Shown here one piece after another: positions 46,917 through 54,462 of a stretch of DNA of 64,000 bases; within the stretch, counting starts at the first letter, position 1, and each line of letters begins with the position of its first letter. The notes beneath the pieces are model-generated. The model was given only the letters and a program-made list of their open reading frames with translations, made no database searches and was not told the origin of the DNA. Location: positions 1 through 64,000 of the forward strand of contig CAVOYZ010000016.1 in NCBI GenBank assembly GCA_963700785.1, in the 5' to 3' direction. Both the position numbers and the translations under genes were made by a program. Source of the DNA: CAXMST01 sp963700785. Its GTDB lineage: Bacteria > Actinomycetota > Thermoleophilia > Solirubrobacterales > 70-9.

Positions 46917-47881
46917 GGGCGCACCTCGGGATGGTCGCGATACCAGGCGATCGTGCGCTCGATGCCATCCTCGAGCGAGACCTCGGGCTTCCACCCGCAG
47001 AGCTCGCGCAGCTTCGCGGCGTCGACGTACTGGCGGTCGATCTCGCCCTCGGGGTTGCCGCTGCCGCGGATCTCGGGCTCGACCCCGGTGCCGGCCAGCC
47101 GGGCGATCGTCTCGACGATCTCGAGCACGCTGTAGGGCCGCTCGCCGCCGGCGTTGAAGGCCTCGCCGCGGACCTGGTCGCGATCGAGGGCGTCGGCGAT
47201 CGCCAGATAGGCGGCCGCGGCATCCTCGACGTAGAGCAGGTCGCGGATCGGGCTGCCGTCGGAGCGCAGCACCGGTTGCCGCCCGTCGACCGCGGCGCAG
47301 ACCGCCTCCGGGACCAGGCGCGAGAAGTTGAGGTCGCCGCCGCCGTAGATGTTCGCGAACCGGGTCACCGCGACCGGCAGCCCGTAGCTCGGCCACCAGG
47401 CGCGGGCGATCAGGTCGGCGGCGGCCTTCGAGGCCTCGTAGGGAGCCGTCGGCTGCAGCGCGAAGTCCTCGCGGTAGGGGAGCGCGTCGTGTCCACCGTA
47501 GGCCTTGTCGGAGGAGGCGAACACGAACCGCTCGACGCCGGCCTCGAGCGCCGCCTGGAGCAGGATCCAGGTGCCGCGCACGTTCGTCTCCAGCGCCCCG
47601 ATCGGGTCGGCGCGGACGGTGCCGACGATCGTCTCCGCGCCGAGGTGGAAGACCGAGTCGATCTCGCGCTCGGCGAGCAGCGCGGCGAGCCGCTCGCCGT
47701 CGAGCAGGTCACCGACCTCCTCGACCACCTCCCCCCCGAGCCCGATCATCGCCAGGGTCGAGGGCCGCTCTCGCCTGCTACGGCGATCGAAGCTGGTCAC
47801 CTCGACGCCGCGGGCGACCAGCGCCCTGCAGAGCCAGGCGCCGACGAAGCCGCGGCCCCCGGTGACCAGCGCCCGCCTCAC
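46913..47881 (-). CDS. NAD-dependent sugar epimerase/dehydratase, CDP-glucose 4,6-dehydratase (RfbG)-like
   Basis: 322-residue extended SDR enzyme. NAD-binding GGRGFVG is at residues 8-14 and the active site Tyr148-x3-Lys152 (PYEASKAAADL) with ASSDKAYGG. The segment ANIYGGGDLNFSRLVPEAV strongly resembles the substrate loop of CDP-glucose 4,6-dehydratases. GTG 47881 overlaps the nucleotidyltransferase stop by 4 nt; ATG 47908 is an alternative. With the upstream RfbF-like gene it would convert glucose-1-phosphate to CDP-4-keto-6-deoxyglucose. Other CDP-sugar epimerases cannot be excluded. Confidence 0.85.
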   Translation of the reverse strand: MRRALVTGGRGFVGAWLCRALVARGVEVTSFDRRSRRERPSTLAMIGLGGEVVEEVGDLLDGERLAALLAEREIDSVFHLGAETIVGTVRADPIGALETNVRGTWILLQAALEAGVERFVFASSDKAYGGHDALPYREDFALQPTAPYEASKAAADLIARAWWPSYGLPVAVTRFANIYGGGDLNFSRLVPEAVCAAVDGRQPVLRSDGSPIRDLLYVEDAAAAYLAIADALDRDQVRGEAFNAGGERPYSVLEIVETIARLAGTGVEPEIRGSGNPEGEIDRQYVDAAKLRELCGWKPEVSLEDGIERTIAWYRDHPEVRP

Positions 47882-48606
47882 GAGGCCACCGGTTCCCAGA
47901 TCCGCCACGGAGGCTCGGGCCCCGCCCAGAGGTCGTTGAGCAGCGCCGCGTCCTTGTAGGTGTCCATGCAGTCCCAGAACCCCTCGTGGCGGAAGCCGGC
48001 GAGCTCACCGTCGGCCGCGAGCCGCTCGAGCGGCTCGCGCTCGAGCACCGAGTCGGATTCGATGTATTCGAGCGCGCGCGGCTCCATGAAGAAGAAGCCG
48101 CCGTTGATCCACTGCTCGACCCGGGGCTTCTCGGCAAAGCCGGCGACCCGGTCCCCGGCGAGCACGGCGACGCCCCACTGGCTGTGGGGACGAACCAGGG
48201 TGACCATCGCCGCTGCACCCTGGGAGCGGTGGAACTCGAGCGCCGCGCCAAGATCGACATCGGCGACCCCGTCGGCGTAGGTCAGCGCGAAGGTGCCGCC
48301 TCCGAGACGGTCCGCGGCGCGGGCGACGCGGCCACCCGTCGGGGTCTCCTCACCGGTCGGCAGGCACTCGACTTCGACCCCGTCCGGCCACTGCTCGGCG
48401 GCGGCGAACCGCTCGATCATCTCGCCCTTGTAGCCGGTCATCAGCAGGAACCGCCGGAACCCGTGCGCCGCGTAGATCCTGATCACGTGCCAGACGATCG
48501 GCCGGCCGCCGATCTCGACCAGCGGCTTGGGGATCGCGTGGGTCTTCTCCTGCAGTCGGGTCCCCCGACCGCCGCAGAGGATCGCAACCGGCTCCGGCCG
48601 CTCCAA
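47878..48606 (-). CDS. sugar-1-phosphate nucleotidyltransferase, glucose-1-phosphate cytidylyltransferase (RfbF)-like
   Basis: 242-residue nucleotidyltransferase. The N-terminal signature AILCGGRGTRLQEKTHAIPK with PLVEIGGRPIVWHVIRIY is the RfbF form, and GFWDCMDTYKDAALLNDLW near the C-terminus matches its end. It would make CDP-glucose for the overlapping RfbG-like enzyme. The start appears to be TTG 48606. It lies 26 bases after the MoaD/ThiS-like gene, so it may be on the SAM-riboswitch transcript. A different NTP preference is possible. Confidence 0.85.
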   Translation of the reverse strand: MERPEPVAILCGGRGTRLQEKTHAIPKPLVEIGGRPIVWHVIRIYAAHGFRRFLLMTGYKGEMIERFAAAEQWPDGVEVECLPTGEETPTGGRVARAADRLGGGTFALTYADGVADVDLGAALEFHRSQGAAAMVTLVRPHSQWGVAVLAGDRVAGFAEKPRVEQWINGGFFFMEPRALEYIESDSVLEREPLERLAADGELAGFRHEGFWDCMDTYKDAALLNDLWAGPEPPWRIWEPVAS

Positions 48607-48632
48607 GGGAGCTTCGCCTCCCGCCGGGCTGC

Positions 48633-48908
48633 TCAGCGGCCGCCGGCAACGGCCGGCAGGATCGTCACCTCGGCCCCGTCATCGACCGCGGTCGCGAGGC
48701 CGTCGGCGAACCGGATGTCCTCGCCGGCGACGTAGACGTTGACGAACCGGCGCAGGTCACCGTTCTCGGTGATCCGGTCCTTGAGCCCGCCGTGCGCGTC
48801 GAACACTGCCTCGAGCGCCTCTCCCACGGTCGAGCCCTCGACCTGGATCTCTCCCTCCCCGCCCGTCGCGGGTCGGAGCTGAGCGGGAATCTTCACGGTT
48901 ACTGCCAT
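48633..48908 (-). CDS. MoaD/ThiS-family ubiquitin-like sulfur carrier, Gly-Gly-Arg C-terminus
   Basis: 91-residue beta-grasp protein: VTVKIPAQLRPATGG, STVGEALEAVFDAHGGLKDR, LRRFVNVYVAGEDIRF and the tail GAEVTILPAVAGGR. MoaD/ThiS proteins carry sulfur as a C-terminal Gly-Gly thiocarboxylate. Here one Arg follows Gly-Gly, so trimming by a protease would be needed, as in homocysteine-synthesis carriers that end one residue past Gly-Gly. A good ribosome site (GAGGAAGG) precedes the ATG. It lies 66 bases after the ThrC-like gene and downstream of a SAM riboswitch, suggesting a sulfur donor for methionine or cysteine synthesis rather than molybdopterin. Confidence 0.88.
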   Translation of the reverse strand: MAVTVKIPAQLRPATGGEGEIQVEGSTVGEALEAVFDAHGGLKDRITENGDLRRFVNVYVAGEDIRFADGLATAVDDGAEVTILPAVAGGR

Positions 48909-48974
48909 CGGCCCTTCCTCGGAAGCGATTTCGTGCGGAGGCGGAACTTACAGCGCGCGGCCCCGCGACCCACC

Positions 48975-50210
48975 TCAGACCGCCACCGGGTCGCGGGCAG
49001 CGACGGTCGCGGCGAAGGCCTCGAGCGTCGGCTCGATCTCGTGCATGGTGAAACCGTCGCGGACCGCGTCCAGCGTCTTCAGGCCCTCGCCGGTGATGTA
49101 GACGACGACGCTGTCGCCGGAGCCGATCTCCCCCCGCTCGGCGAGCTTGGCGAGCGTCGCCGTCGTCACCCCACCGGCGGTCTCGGTGAAGACTCCGGTC
49201 GTCTCGGCGAGCAGCCTGATTCCGGCTCGGATCTCCTCGTCGCTCACCGCGGCGATCGTGCCCCCGGTCCGGCGGGCGAGGTCGAGCGCGTACGGCCCGT
49301 CCGCCGGCGTCCCGATCGCCAGGCTCTTGGCGATCGTGTCGGCCTTGACCGGGCGGCAGAAGTCCTCACCGTTCGCGAACGCCTGCGCCACCGGCCCGCA
49401 GCCTGCCGCCTGGGCGCCGTGGAAGGCCGGCAGCCCGCCCTCGACCAGGCCGAGGTCGAGCCACTCCTGGAAGCCGCGGCCGATCTTCGTGAACAGCGAG
49501 CCCGAAGCGATCGGCGAGACGACCGCGTCCGGCAGTCGCCAGCCGAGCTGCTCGACGGTCTCGTAGGCGAGCGTCTTCGACCCCTCCGCGTAGTAGGGGC
49601 GGATGTTGACGTTGACGAACGCCCAGTTCCGCTCCTGGGCCAGCTCCGTGCAGAGCCGGTTGACGTCGTCATAGCTGCCCTCGACCCCGACCAGCTCGGT
49701 CCCGTAGACGTCGGTGGCCAGCAGCTTCTGCTCCTCGAGATCGCGGGGTACGAACACGTAGGACGCGAGGCCCGCCGCCGCGGCGTGCGCCGCCACCGCG
49801 TTCGCGAGGTTGCCGGTCGAGGCGCAGGCGACGGTGTCGAAGCCGAGCTCGACCGCCTTCGCCAGGGCGACCGCGACGACCCGGTCCTTGAAGCTGTGGG
49901 TCGGGTTCGCGGCGTCGTTCTTGATCCAGACCTCACCGACCCCGAGGCGCTGCGCCAGCAGGTCGGCCCGCAGCAGCGGAGTGCGACCCGGCTGTAGAGC
50001 GTCGGCGGGCCGGCCCTCGAAGGGCAGGAAGTCCGCGTAGCGCCAGATGCTGTCCGGCCCTGCCTGGATCTTGCGCTTCGCCTCGGTCGCGTTGACGGCG
50101 CTGAAGTCGTAGGTCACCTCCAGCGGCCCGAAGCACTGCTCGCAGACGAACAGGGCCTCGAGCGGGTAGTCGGCTCCGCATTCCTTGCAATTCAGCCCGC
50201 TAGCTGGCAT
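48975..50210 (-). CDS. thrC: threonine-synthase-family PLP enzyme under SAM-riboswitch control
   Basis: 411-residue fold-type II PLP enzyme. An N-terminal zinc ribbon (Cys8, Cys11, Cys23, Cys26) precedes the PLP lysine Lys108 in NPTHSFKDRV and the phosphate loop SPIASGSLFTK. Family members convert O-phosphohomoserine to threonine. However, the gene is preceded by a SAM-I riboswitch and followed by a MoaD/ThiS-like carrier, so it may instead, or also, use O-phosphohomoserine plus protein-bound sulfur to make homocysteine. Start ATG 50210 has GGAG 11 nt upstream. Family membership is firm; the reaction needs testing. Confidence 0.88.
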   Translation of the reverse strand: MPASGLNCKECGADYPLEALFVCEQCFGPLEVTYDFSAVNATEAKRKIQAGPDSIWRYADFLPFEGRPADALQPGRTPLLRADLLAQRLGVGEVWIKNDAANPTHSFKDRVVAVALAKAVELGFDTVACASTGNLANAVAAHAAAAGLASYVFVPRDLEEQKLLATDVYGTELVGVEGSYDDVNRLCTELAQERNWAFVNVNIRPYYAEGSKTLAYETVEQLGWRLPDAVVSPIASGSLFTKIGRGFQEWLDLGLVEGGLPAFHGAQAAGCGPVAQAFANGEDFCRPVKADTIAKSLAIGTPADGPYALDLARRTGGTIAAVSDEEIRAGIRLLAETTGVFTETAGGVTTATLAKLAERGEIGSGDSVVVYITGEGLKTLDAVRDGFTMHEIEPTLEAFAATVAARDPVAV

Positions 50211-50242
50211 CTGATCCGCTTCTCCTTCGTTCTCGCCCTATG

Positions 50243-50273
50243 AAAAAGACCTCTGCCTGTGTGAGCAAAGGTC
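50243..50273 (-). terminator. riboswitch expression-platform terminator
   Basis: On the minus strand GACCTTTGC (50273-50265) pairs over 9 bp (one T.G) with GCAGAGGTC (50256-50248), followed by five T (50247-50243). The stretch GCTCACA (50266-50260) can instead pair with TGTGAGC just after and within the 3' side of aptamer P1, giving the alternative antiterminator. SAM binding would therefore favour termination. Confidence 0.85.
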
Positions 50274-50292
50274 CCGAAAGAGAGGCCTAGCT

Positions 50293-50403
50293 CACATCTT
50301 TCAGGTCATCCACCTGATGGATTTGGCACCTTTCCTGCGGACTGCTCCGGAGGATGGTTGCCGGGGTTTCTAAGGGCCATTTCCCTCCACCCCTCGCGAT
50401 GTG
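50293..50403 (-). ncRNA. SAM-I (S-box) riboswitch aptamer
   Basis: Read on the minus strand. P1 is CACATC (50403-50398) with GATGTG (50298-50293). Inside are the conserved core elements in order: GGTGGAGGGA, GGCCC, GAAACC, GGCAACC, then GGTGCCAAATCC and a final GAAAGATGTGAG. These match the SAM-I consensus including the kink-turn and the SAM-contacting segments. A terminator/antiterminator switch follows at 50243-50273. It controls the ThrC-like and MoaD-like genes. A SAM-I/IV variant cannot be ruled out by eye. Confidence 0.92.
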
Positions 50404-50423
50404 GCGGTCTTATGTGCCGGCGC

Positions 50424-50429
50424 AATATA
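50424..50429 (-). promoter_or_regulatory. -10 box for the SAM riboswitch transcript
   Basis: TATATT on the minus strand, about 20 bases before aptamer P1. The -35 region is weak (no clear TTGACA match at 16-18 bp). Rare A+T-rich sequence in this genome adds weight. Confidence 0.5.
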
Positions 50430-50522
50430 CCAGCCGCAGGCCCGGCGCAGGCCGATCTTCGGCGACGGGTGTCGTAGTCTTCGGCCTGCCTATGGAAGCG
50501 AGAGACGGAACGAGCAGCCCCG

Positions 50523-51533
50523 ATGCCGAACCTTCCGAAGCCGAGACTACGCCGCTCGGACCGCTCTCGCGGGCTTTCACCGGCACCTGCTGAGCAGCAG
50601 CCCGCGAAGCCCAACGTCGAGATCATCGACGGTGCGGGTCTGCGCTGGGTCAACATCGAGCGGCCGACACCGCGCGAGTGGGCGTGGCTGCAGGAGAACT
50701 TCGATTTCCACGCGCTCGACCTCGAGGACGTGCTCAGTCGCAACCAGCGACCGAAGATCGACGAGTACCCCGACTACCTGTTCATCGTCCTCCATCTCCC
50801 GGCCTACGACCCGAGCGTCGGTCGGCTCAACGTCGGCGAGCTCGACATCTTCGTCGGGCCGGACTTCGTCGTCACGATCCCGAACCGGCCCCTGCAGCCG
50901 GTCGAGTACCTGTTCGAGCGCTGCCGTCAGGAGGAGGAGCTGCGCGAGAAGCTGTTCGCCCGGGGCTCCGGCTACCTGCTCTACCGGATCGTCGACGACA
51001 GCTTCGACTACTGCTTCCCGATGCTGCGAAAGATCGGCAACAAGCTCGACGCGATCGAGGACGACATCTTCGTCGAGGGGCGCTCCCACGAGGTCGTCCG
51101 CGACCTCTCGGAGGTCAAGCAGGAGATCATCAACTTCCGCAAGGTGATCCGGCCGCAGCGGCCGGTCCTGCGCGATCTCGAGAACGTCAAGCAGCGGTTC
51201 CTGGCGCCGAACATGGACCTCGAGATCTACTTCGACGACATCGTCGATGCCCACGAGCGGATCTGGGACATGCTCGAGAACTACAAGGAGATGGTCGAGG
51301 CGCTGGAGGACACGAACGAGTCGGTGCTCAACCACCGCGTGAACGAGATCCTCCGCGTGCTCACGGCGATCAGCGTGATCGTCCTCCCGCTGACCCTGAT
51401 CGCCAGCATCTGGGGCATGAACGTCGGTGTTCCCGGCCAGGGCGACTCCGAGGACTTCTACGTCGTGATCGGGGTCATGGTCCTGATCCTCGTCGCGATG
51501 CTGTCCTACTTCCGCAGGCGCGACTGGCTCTAG
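50523..51533 (+). CDS. corA: CorA-family magnesium/cobalt channel
   Basis: 336-residue divalent-cation channel. A long N-terminal cytoplasmic domain (about 1-270) leads into two C-terminal membrane helices with the selectivity motif GMN (SIWGMNVGVPGQGD) between them, and a basic end YFRRRDWL. It imports Mg2+ and possibly Co2+ or Ni2+. A TAGTCT box at 50475-50480 is a candidate promoter, 42 bases before the ATG. It is divergent from the SAM-riboswitch operon. The MOSC gene follows within 8 bases. Confidence 0.93.
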   Translation: MPNLPKPRLRRSDRSRGLSPAPAEQQPAKPNVEIIDGAGLRWVNIERPTPREWAWLQENFDFHALDLEDVLSRNQRPKIDEYPDYLFIVLHLPAYDPSVGRLNVGELDIFVGPDFVVTIPNRPLQPVEYLFERCRQEEELREKLFARGSGYLLYRIVDDSFDYCFPMLRKIGNKLDAIEDDIFVEGRSHEVVRDLSEVKQEIINFRKVIRPQRPVLRDLENVKQRFLAPNMDLEIYFDDIVDAHERIWDMLENYKEMVEALEDTNESVLNHRVNEILRVLTAISVIVLPLTLIASIWGMNVGVPGQGDSEDFYVVIGVMVLILVAMLSYFRRRDWL

Positions 51534-51541
51534 GCCTGGGA

Positions 51542-52177
51542 GTGTCCTCCGCCGGCAGCCTGCTCAGCGTCAACGTCGCGAGGATGCGACTGATCGTCCT
51601 CAACGGCGAGCCGGTCAAGACCGGGATCTACAAGTACCCGGCGGACGGGCGCCACCGACTGCAGGAGGACCGGGTCGGGGCCGACCGCCAGGCCGATCGC
51701 GACGTTCATGGTGGCTTCGACAAGGCCGTCTACGCCTACGCGATCGAGGACTACGAGTGGTGGGCGGCCGAGCTCGGGCGCGAGACGGAGCCCGGCCTGT
51801 TCGGCGAGAACCTGACGACCGCCGGGATCGACGTCAGCGGCGCGCTGGTCGGCGAGCGCTGGCGGGTCGGGACGGCACTGCTCGAGGTCTCCGAGCCACG
51901 CCAGCCCTGCAGCAAGTTCGGCCACAAGATGGGCGATCCGCTGATCATCAAGCGCTTCGCTCGCGCCCACCGCCCGGGCGCCTATCTGCGGATCATCGAG
52001 CCGGGTGAGATCGGGGCCGGTGATTCGATCGAGGTCGTCTCCCGGCCGAGGCATGCGGTGACGATGGCCCTGATCAGCCGCGTGGTGCTCGGCGAGCGCT
52101 CGCTGGCGCCGAAGATGCTCGAGGCCGAGGCGCTCTCCGCCACGTGGCGCGAGTGGGCCGAGGGCCGAGCCCCGTGA
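51542..52177 (+). CDS. MOSC-domain protein (YiiM-like)
   Basis: 211 residues with the MOSC fold: GIYKYPADG, the acidic/basic loop DRQADRDVHGGFDKAVYAYA, GLFGENLTTAGIDVSGALVG and the conserved cysteine in EPRQPCSKFGHKMGD. YiiM-type MOSC proteins bind molybdenum cofactor and reduce N-hydroxylated bases or transfer sulfur; which applies here is unknown. The likely start is GTG 51542, 8 bases after corA, so the two are probably cotranscribed. A stem-loop at 52198-52243 follows. Confidence 0.85.
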   Translation: MSSAGSLLSVNVARMRLIVLNGEPVKTGIYKYPADGRHRLQEDRVGADRQADRDVHGGFDKAVYAYAIEDYEWWAAELGRETEPGLFGENLTTAGIDVSGALVGERWRVGTALLEVSEPRQPCSKFGHKMGDPLIIKRFARAHRPGAYLRIIEPGEIGAGDSIEVVSRPRHAVTMALISRVVLGERSLAPKMLEAEALSATWREWAEGRAP

Positions 52178-52197
52178 TCCGCGCCTGATCCGGCCCT

Positions 52198-52243
52198 CGC
52201 GTGAACGGTTGGGAGGGCTGACGCCCCCCTGCCGGTTCACGCG
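52198..52243. terminator. stem-loop between convergent MOSC and MMPL genes
   Basis: CGCGTGAAC (52198-52206) pairs perfectly with GTTCACGCG (52235-52243), enclosing a further G/C-rich inner hairpin (GGC..GCC). Position between two convergent genes suggests a bidirectional terminator; no T tract follows. Its arms resemble those of the element at 43285-43324. Confidence 0.5.
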
Positions 52244-52272
52244 ACGGGGGTCGAGCGGCGCGCGGGGCGCAA

Positions 52273-54399
52273 TCAGCCGCCGGCGGGGTCGGTCCCGGTC
52301 TCGGCCGCCGCATCCGGCGCGGCGCGATGGCTGCCCTTCGCGATCGAGGAGGGCCACCAGATTCCGGGGCCGATGTCGAGAGTCAGCGCCGGGACCAGAA
52401 CCGAGCGGACCAGGAACGTGTCGAGCAGGACGCCGAAGGCGACGGTGAACCCGATCTGGGTCAGGAACACGAGCGGCAGCACCGCGAGCACCGAGAAGGT
52501 TCCGGCGAGGACGATCCCGGCCGAGGTGATCACCCCGCCGGTGACCGCGAGGCCGCGGAGCATCCCCTCCCTGGTCCCGTGCTTGATCGTCTCCTCCCGC
52601 ACCCGGGCCATCAGGAAGATGTTGTAGTCGATCCCGAGCGCGACCAGAAAGACGAAGGCGAACAGCGGCAGCCCCGGATCGACGCCCGGGAAACCGAAGA
52701 TCACGTCGCTGACCACGAAGCCGACCCCGAGGGCCGCGAAGAAGCTGACCACGACGGTCCCGATCAGCAGCAGGGGCGCCGCCAGCGCTCGCAGCAGCAG
52801 CACCAGGATCAGCGAGACGACGATCAGGACGAGCGGGACGATCAACTTCAGGTCGCGCTCGCTGGCGACGCGGATGTCGCGCTCGACCGCGCTCGAGCCG
52901 CCGACCAGCACCCCCTCTCCCCCGGCCTCGCGGGCCGCCGTGCGGATCTCGGGGATCAGGTCGAAGGCCTCGGTCGAGTACGGATCGGGCACCAGCACCG
53001 CGTTCAGCAGAACCGTCCCCGAGTCACGGGCGGCGGGCTGCACCGAGGCGACCCCTTCGACGCCACCGACCGCGCCGATCACCGCCTCGACCCGGGCGGG
53101 GTCGTCGACGATGATCTCGGTCGGCGCGTTGGCGCCGCCCGGGAAGGACTGGGCGATCAGCTCCTGGCCCTGGACGGCCTCGACCTCGTCGCGGAACCCG
53201 TTCGAGGAGGTCAGCCCGTCGCTGTAGTTCAGGGTGCCCGCCGCCATCACCGCGAGCAGGAGCAGGGCGCCGATCCAGACCCGTCGCGGCCGCACCGCGA
53301 TCCGGTCGCCGAGCCGGCGCCAGGGACCGTGGGTGGCGTCGGTTCCCTCGTCGCCGACGTGTGGGACGCGCGGCCAGAACACGAACCTCGGGGTGATCAC
53401 CAGCAGCGCCGGCAGGAAGGTCAGCATCGAGAGCATCGCGGTGGCGATCCCGATCGCGCCGATCGGGCCGAGGCTGGCGGTCGAGTTCAGGTCGGCGAGC
53501 GCCAGGCAGAGCAGCGCGGCGATCACGGTGCCGCCGCTCGCGAGGATCGCCGGGCCGGCGGTTCGCAGGGCGACCCGCATCGACGCCTCGCGGTTCTCCT
53601 GCCGGCGCAGCTCCTCGCGATACCTGGCGATCAGCAGCAGGGCGTAGTCGGTCCCGGCGCCGAGCACCAGCACCGAGAGAATCGACGACGACTGCCCGTT
53701 CACGGTGACGCCGGCCTCGGTCAGGCCGAATCCGATCGCCCGCGTCGCGATCTCGGCGAAGCCGACCGCGAGCAGCGGGATCCAGAGCAGGATCGGGGAG
53801 CGGTAGATCAGGATCAGGAGGACGAACACGAGCCCGAAGGCGGCCGCGAACAGGGTCCCGTTGATCGAGTCGAAGACCTCGATCGCGTCGGCCGAATAGC
53901 CGGCGGGACCGGTGACCGCGACCTGAAGCGCCCCGGGCTCGTCGTAGTTGTCGGTGCTGACCCGGTCCCTGACCGCGGTCACGGGGTCCTGGATGTCGGC
54001 CGCCTCACCGGTCGCGGTGATGCTCGAGAAGACCAGCACCGCGGACCCGTCCTCGGACCCCCTGCCCTCGACGAACGGCTCCGAGACGCCCTGCACGTCG
54101 GAGTTCAGCGCCCGGACGTCGGAGCGGATCTGCACCCGGTCGGCCTTCGTCAGCCCACCTTCGCGCCGGTAGACGATCACGATCGCCGCCTGCTCGCCGT
54201 CGGTCAGCTGCTCGGATCTCTCCAGCGCCAGGGTCGACTCGGCGTCGCCGGGCAGGTAGGAGGACGACTCGTTGTTCTCCGCGTCGGTGAACTTGCCGGG
54301 GAGGTTTGCGCCGATGATCGCGAAGATCGCGACGATCCAGGCCGCGACGATCAGGTAGCGGGCCCGCTTTCCGGCGGGGAAGACGATCAGCCGGCTCAT
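52273..54399 (-). CDS. MMPL/RND-family membrane transporter
   Basis: 708-residue transporter with the RND plan: TM1 (about 12-30), a large outer loop, six membrane segments, a second outer loop, and five more segments near the C-terminus. MMPL features include LGAGTDYALLLIARYREELR and, in the second half, FVFLVALGIDYNIFLMARVR, each with the Asp-Tyr pair used for proton coupling. MmpL proteins export lipids or drugs. ATG 54399 lies 7 nt after a TACCTT box, so the mRNA is probably leaderless. Divergent marR and an operator-like repeat between them suggest inducible efflux. Confidence 0.92.
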   Translation of the reverse strand: MSRLIVFPAGKRARYLIVAAWIVAIFAIIGANLPGKFTDAENNESSSYLPGDAESTLALERSEQLTDGEQAAIVIVYRREGGLTKADRVQIRSDVRALNSDVQGVSEPFVEGRGSEDGSAVLVFSSITATGEAADIQDPVTAVRDRVSTDNYDEPGALQVAVTGPAGYSADAIEVFDSINGTLFAAAFGLVFVLLILIYRSPILLWIPLLAVGFAEIATRAIGFGLTEAGVTVNGQSSSILSVLVLGAGTDYALLLIARYREELRRQENREASMRVALRTAGPAILASGGTVIAALLCLALADLNSTASLGPIGAIGIATAMLSMLTFLPALLVITPRFVFWPRVPHVGDEGTDATHGPWRRLGDRIAVRPRRVWIGALLLLAVMAAGTLNYSDGLTSSNGFRDEVEAVQGQELIAQSFPGGANAPTEIIVDDPARVEAVIGAVGGVEGVASVQPAARDSGTVLLNAVLVPDPYSTEAFDLIPEIRTAAREAGGEGVLVGGSSAVERDIRVASERDLKLIVPLVLIVVSLILVLLLRALAAPLLLIGTVVVSFFAALGVGFVVSDVIFGFPGVDPGLPLFAFVFLVALGIDYNIFLMARVREETIKHGTREGMLRGLAVTGGVITSAGIVLAGTFSVLAVLPLVFLTQIGFTVAFGVLLDTFLVRSVLVPALTLDIGPGIWWPSSIAKGSHRAAPDAAAETGTDPAGG

Positions 54400-54419
54400 C
54401 CGTCGCAAGGTAGCATATA

Positions 54420-54438
54420 TCTCTCGACAGATGAGAGA
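54420..54438. promoter_or_regulatory. inverted repeat, putative MarR operator
   Basis: TCTCTC (54420-54425) and GAGAGA (54433-54438) are separated by 7 bases. The repeat lies between the TACCTT box of the MMPL gene (54407-54412) and the TAAGAT box of marR (54448-54453), where a bound MarR dimer would block both. Confidence 0.6.
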
Positions 54439-54462
54439 CTTACCCACTAAGATTGTGTGACG

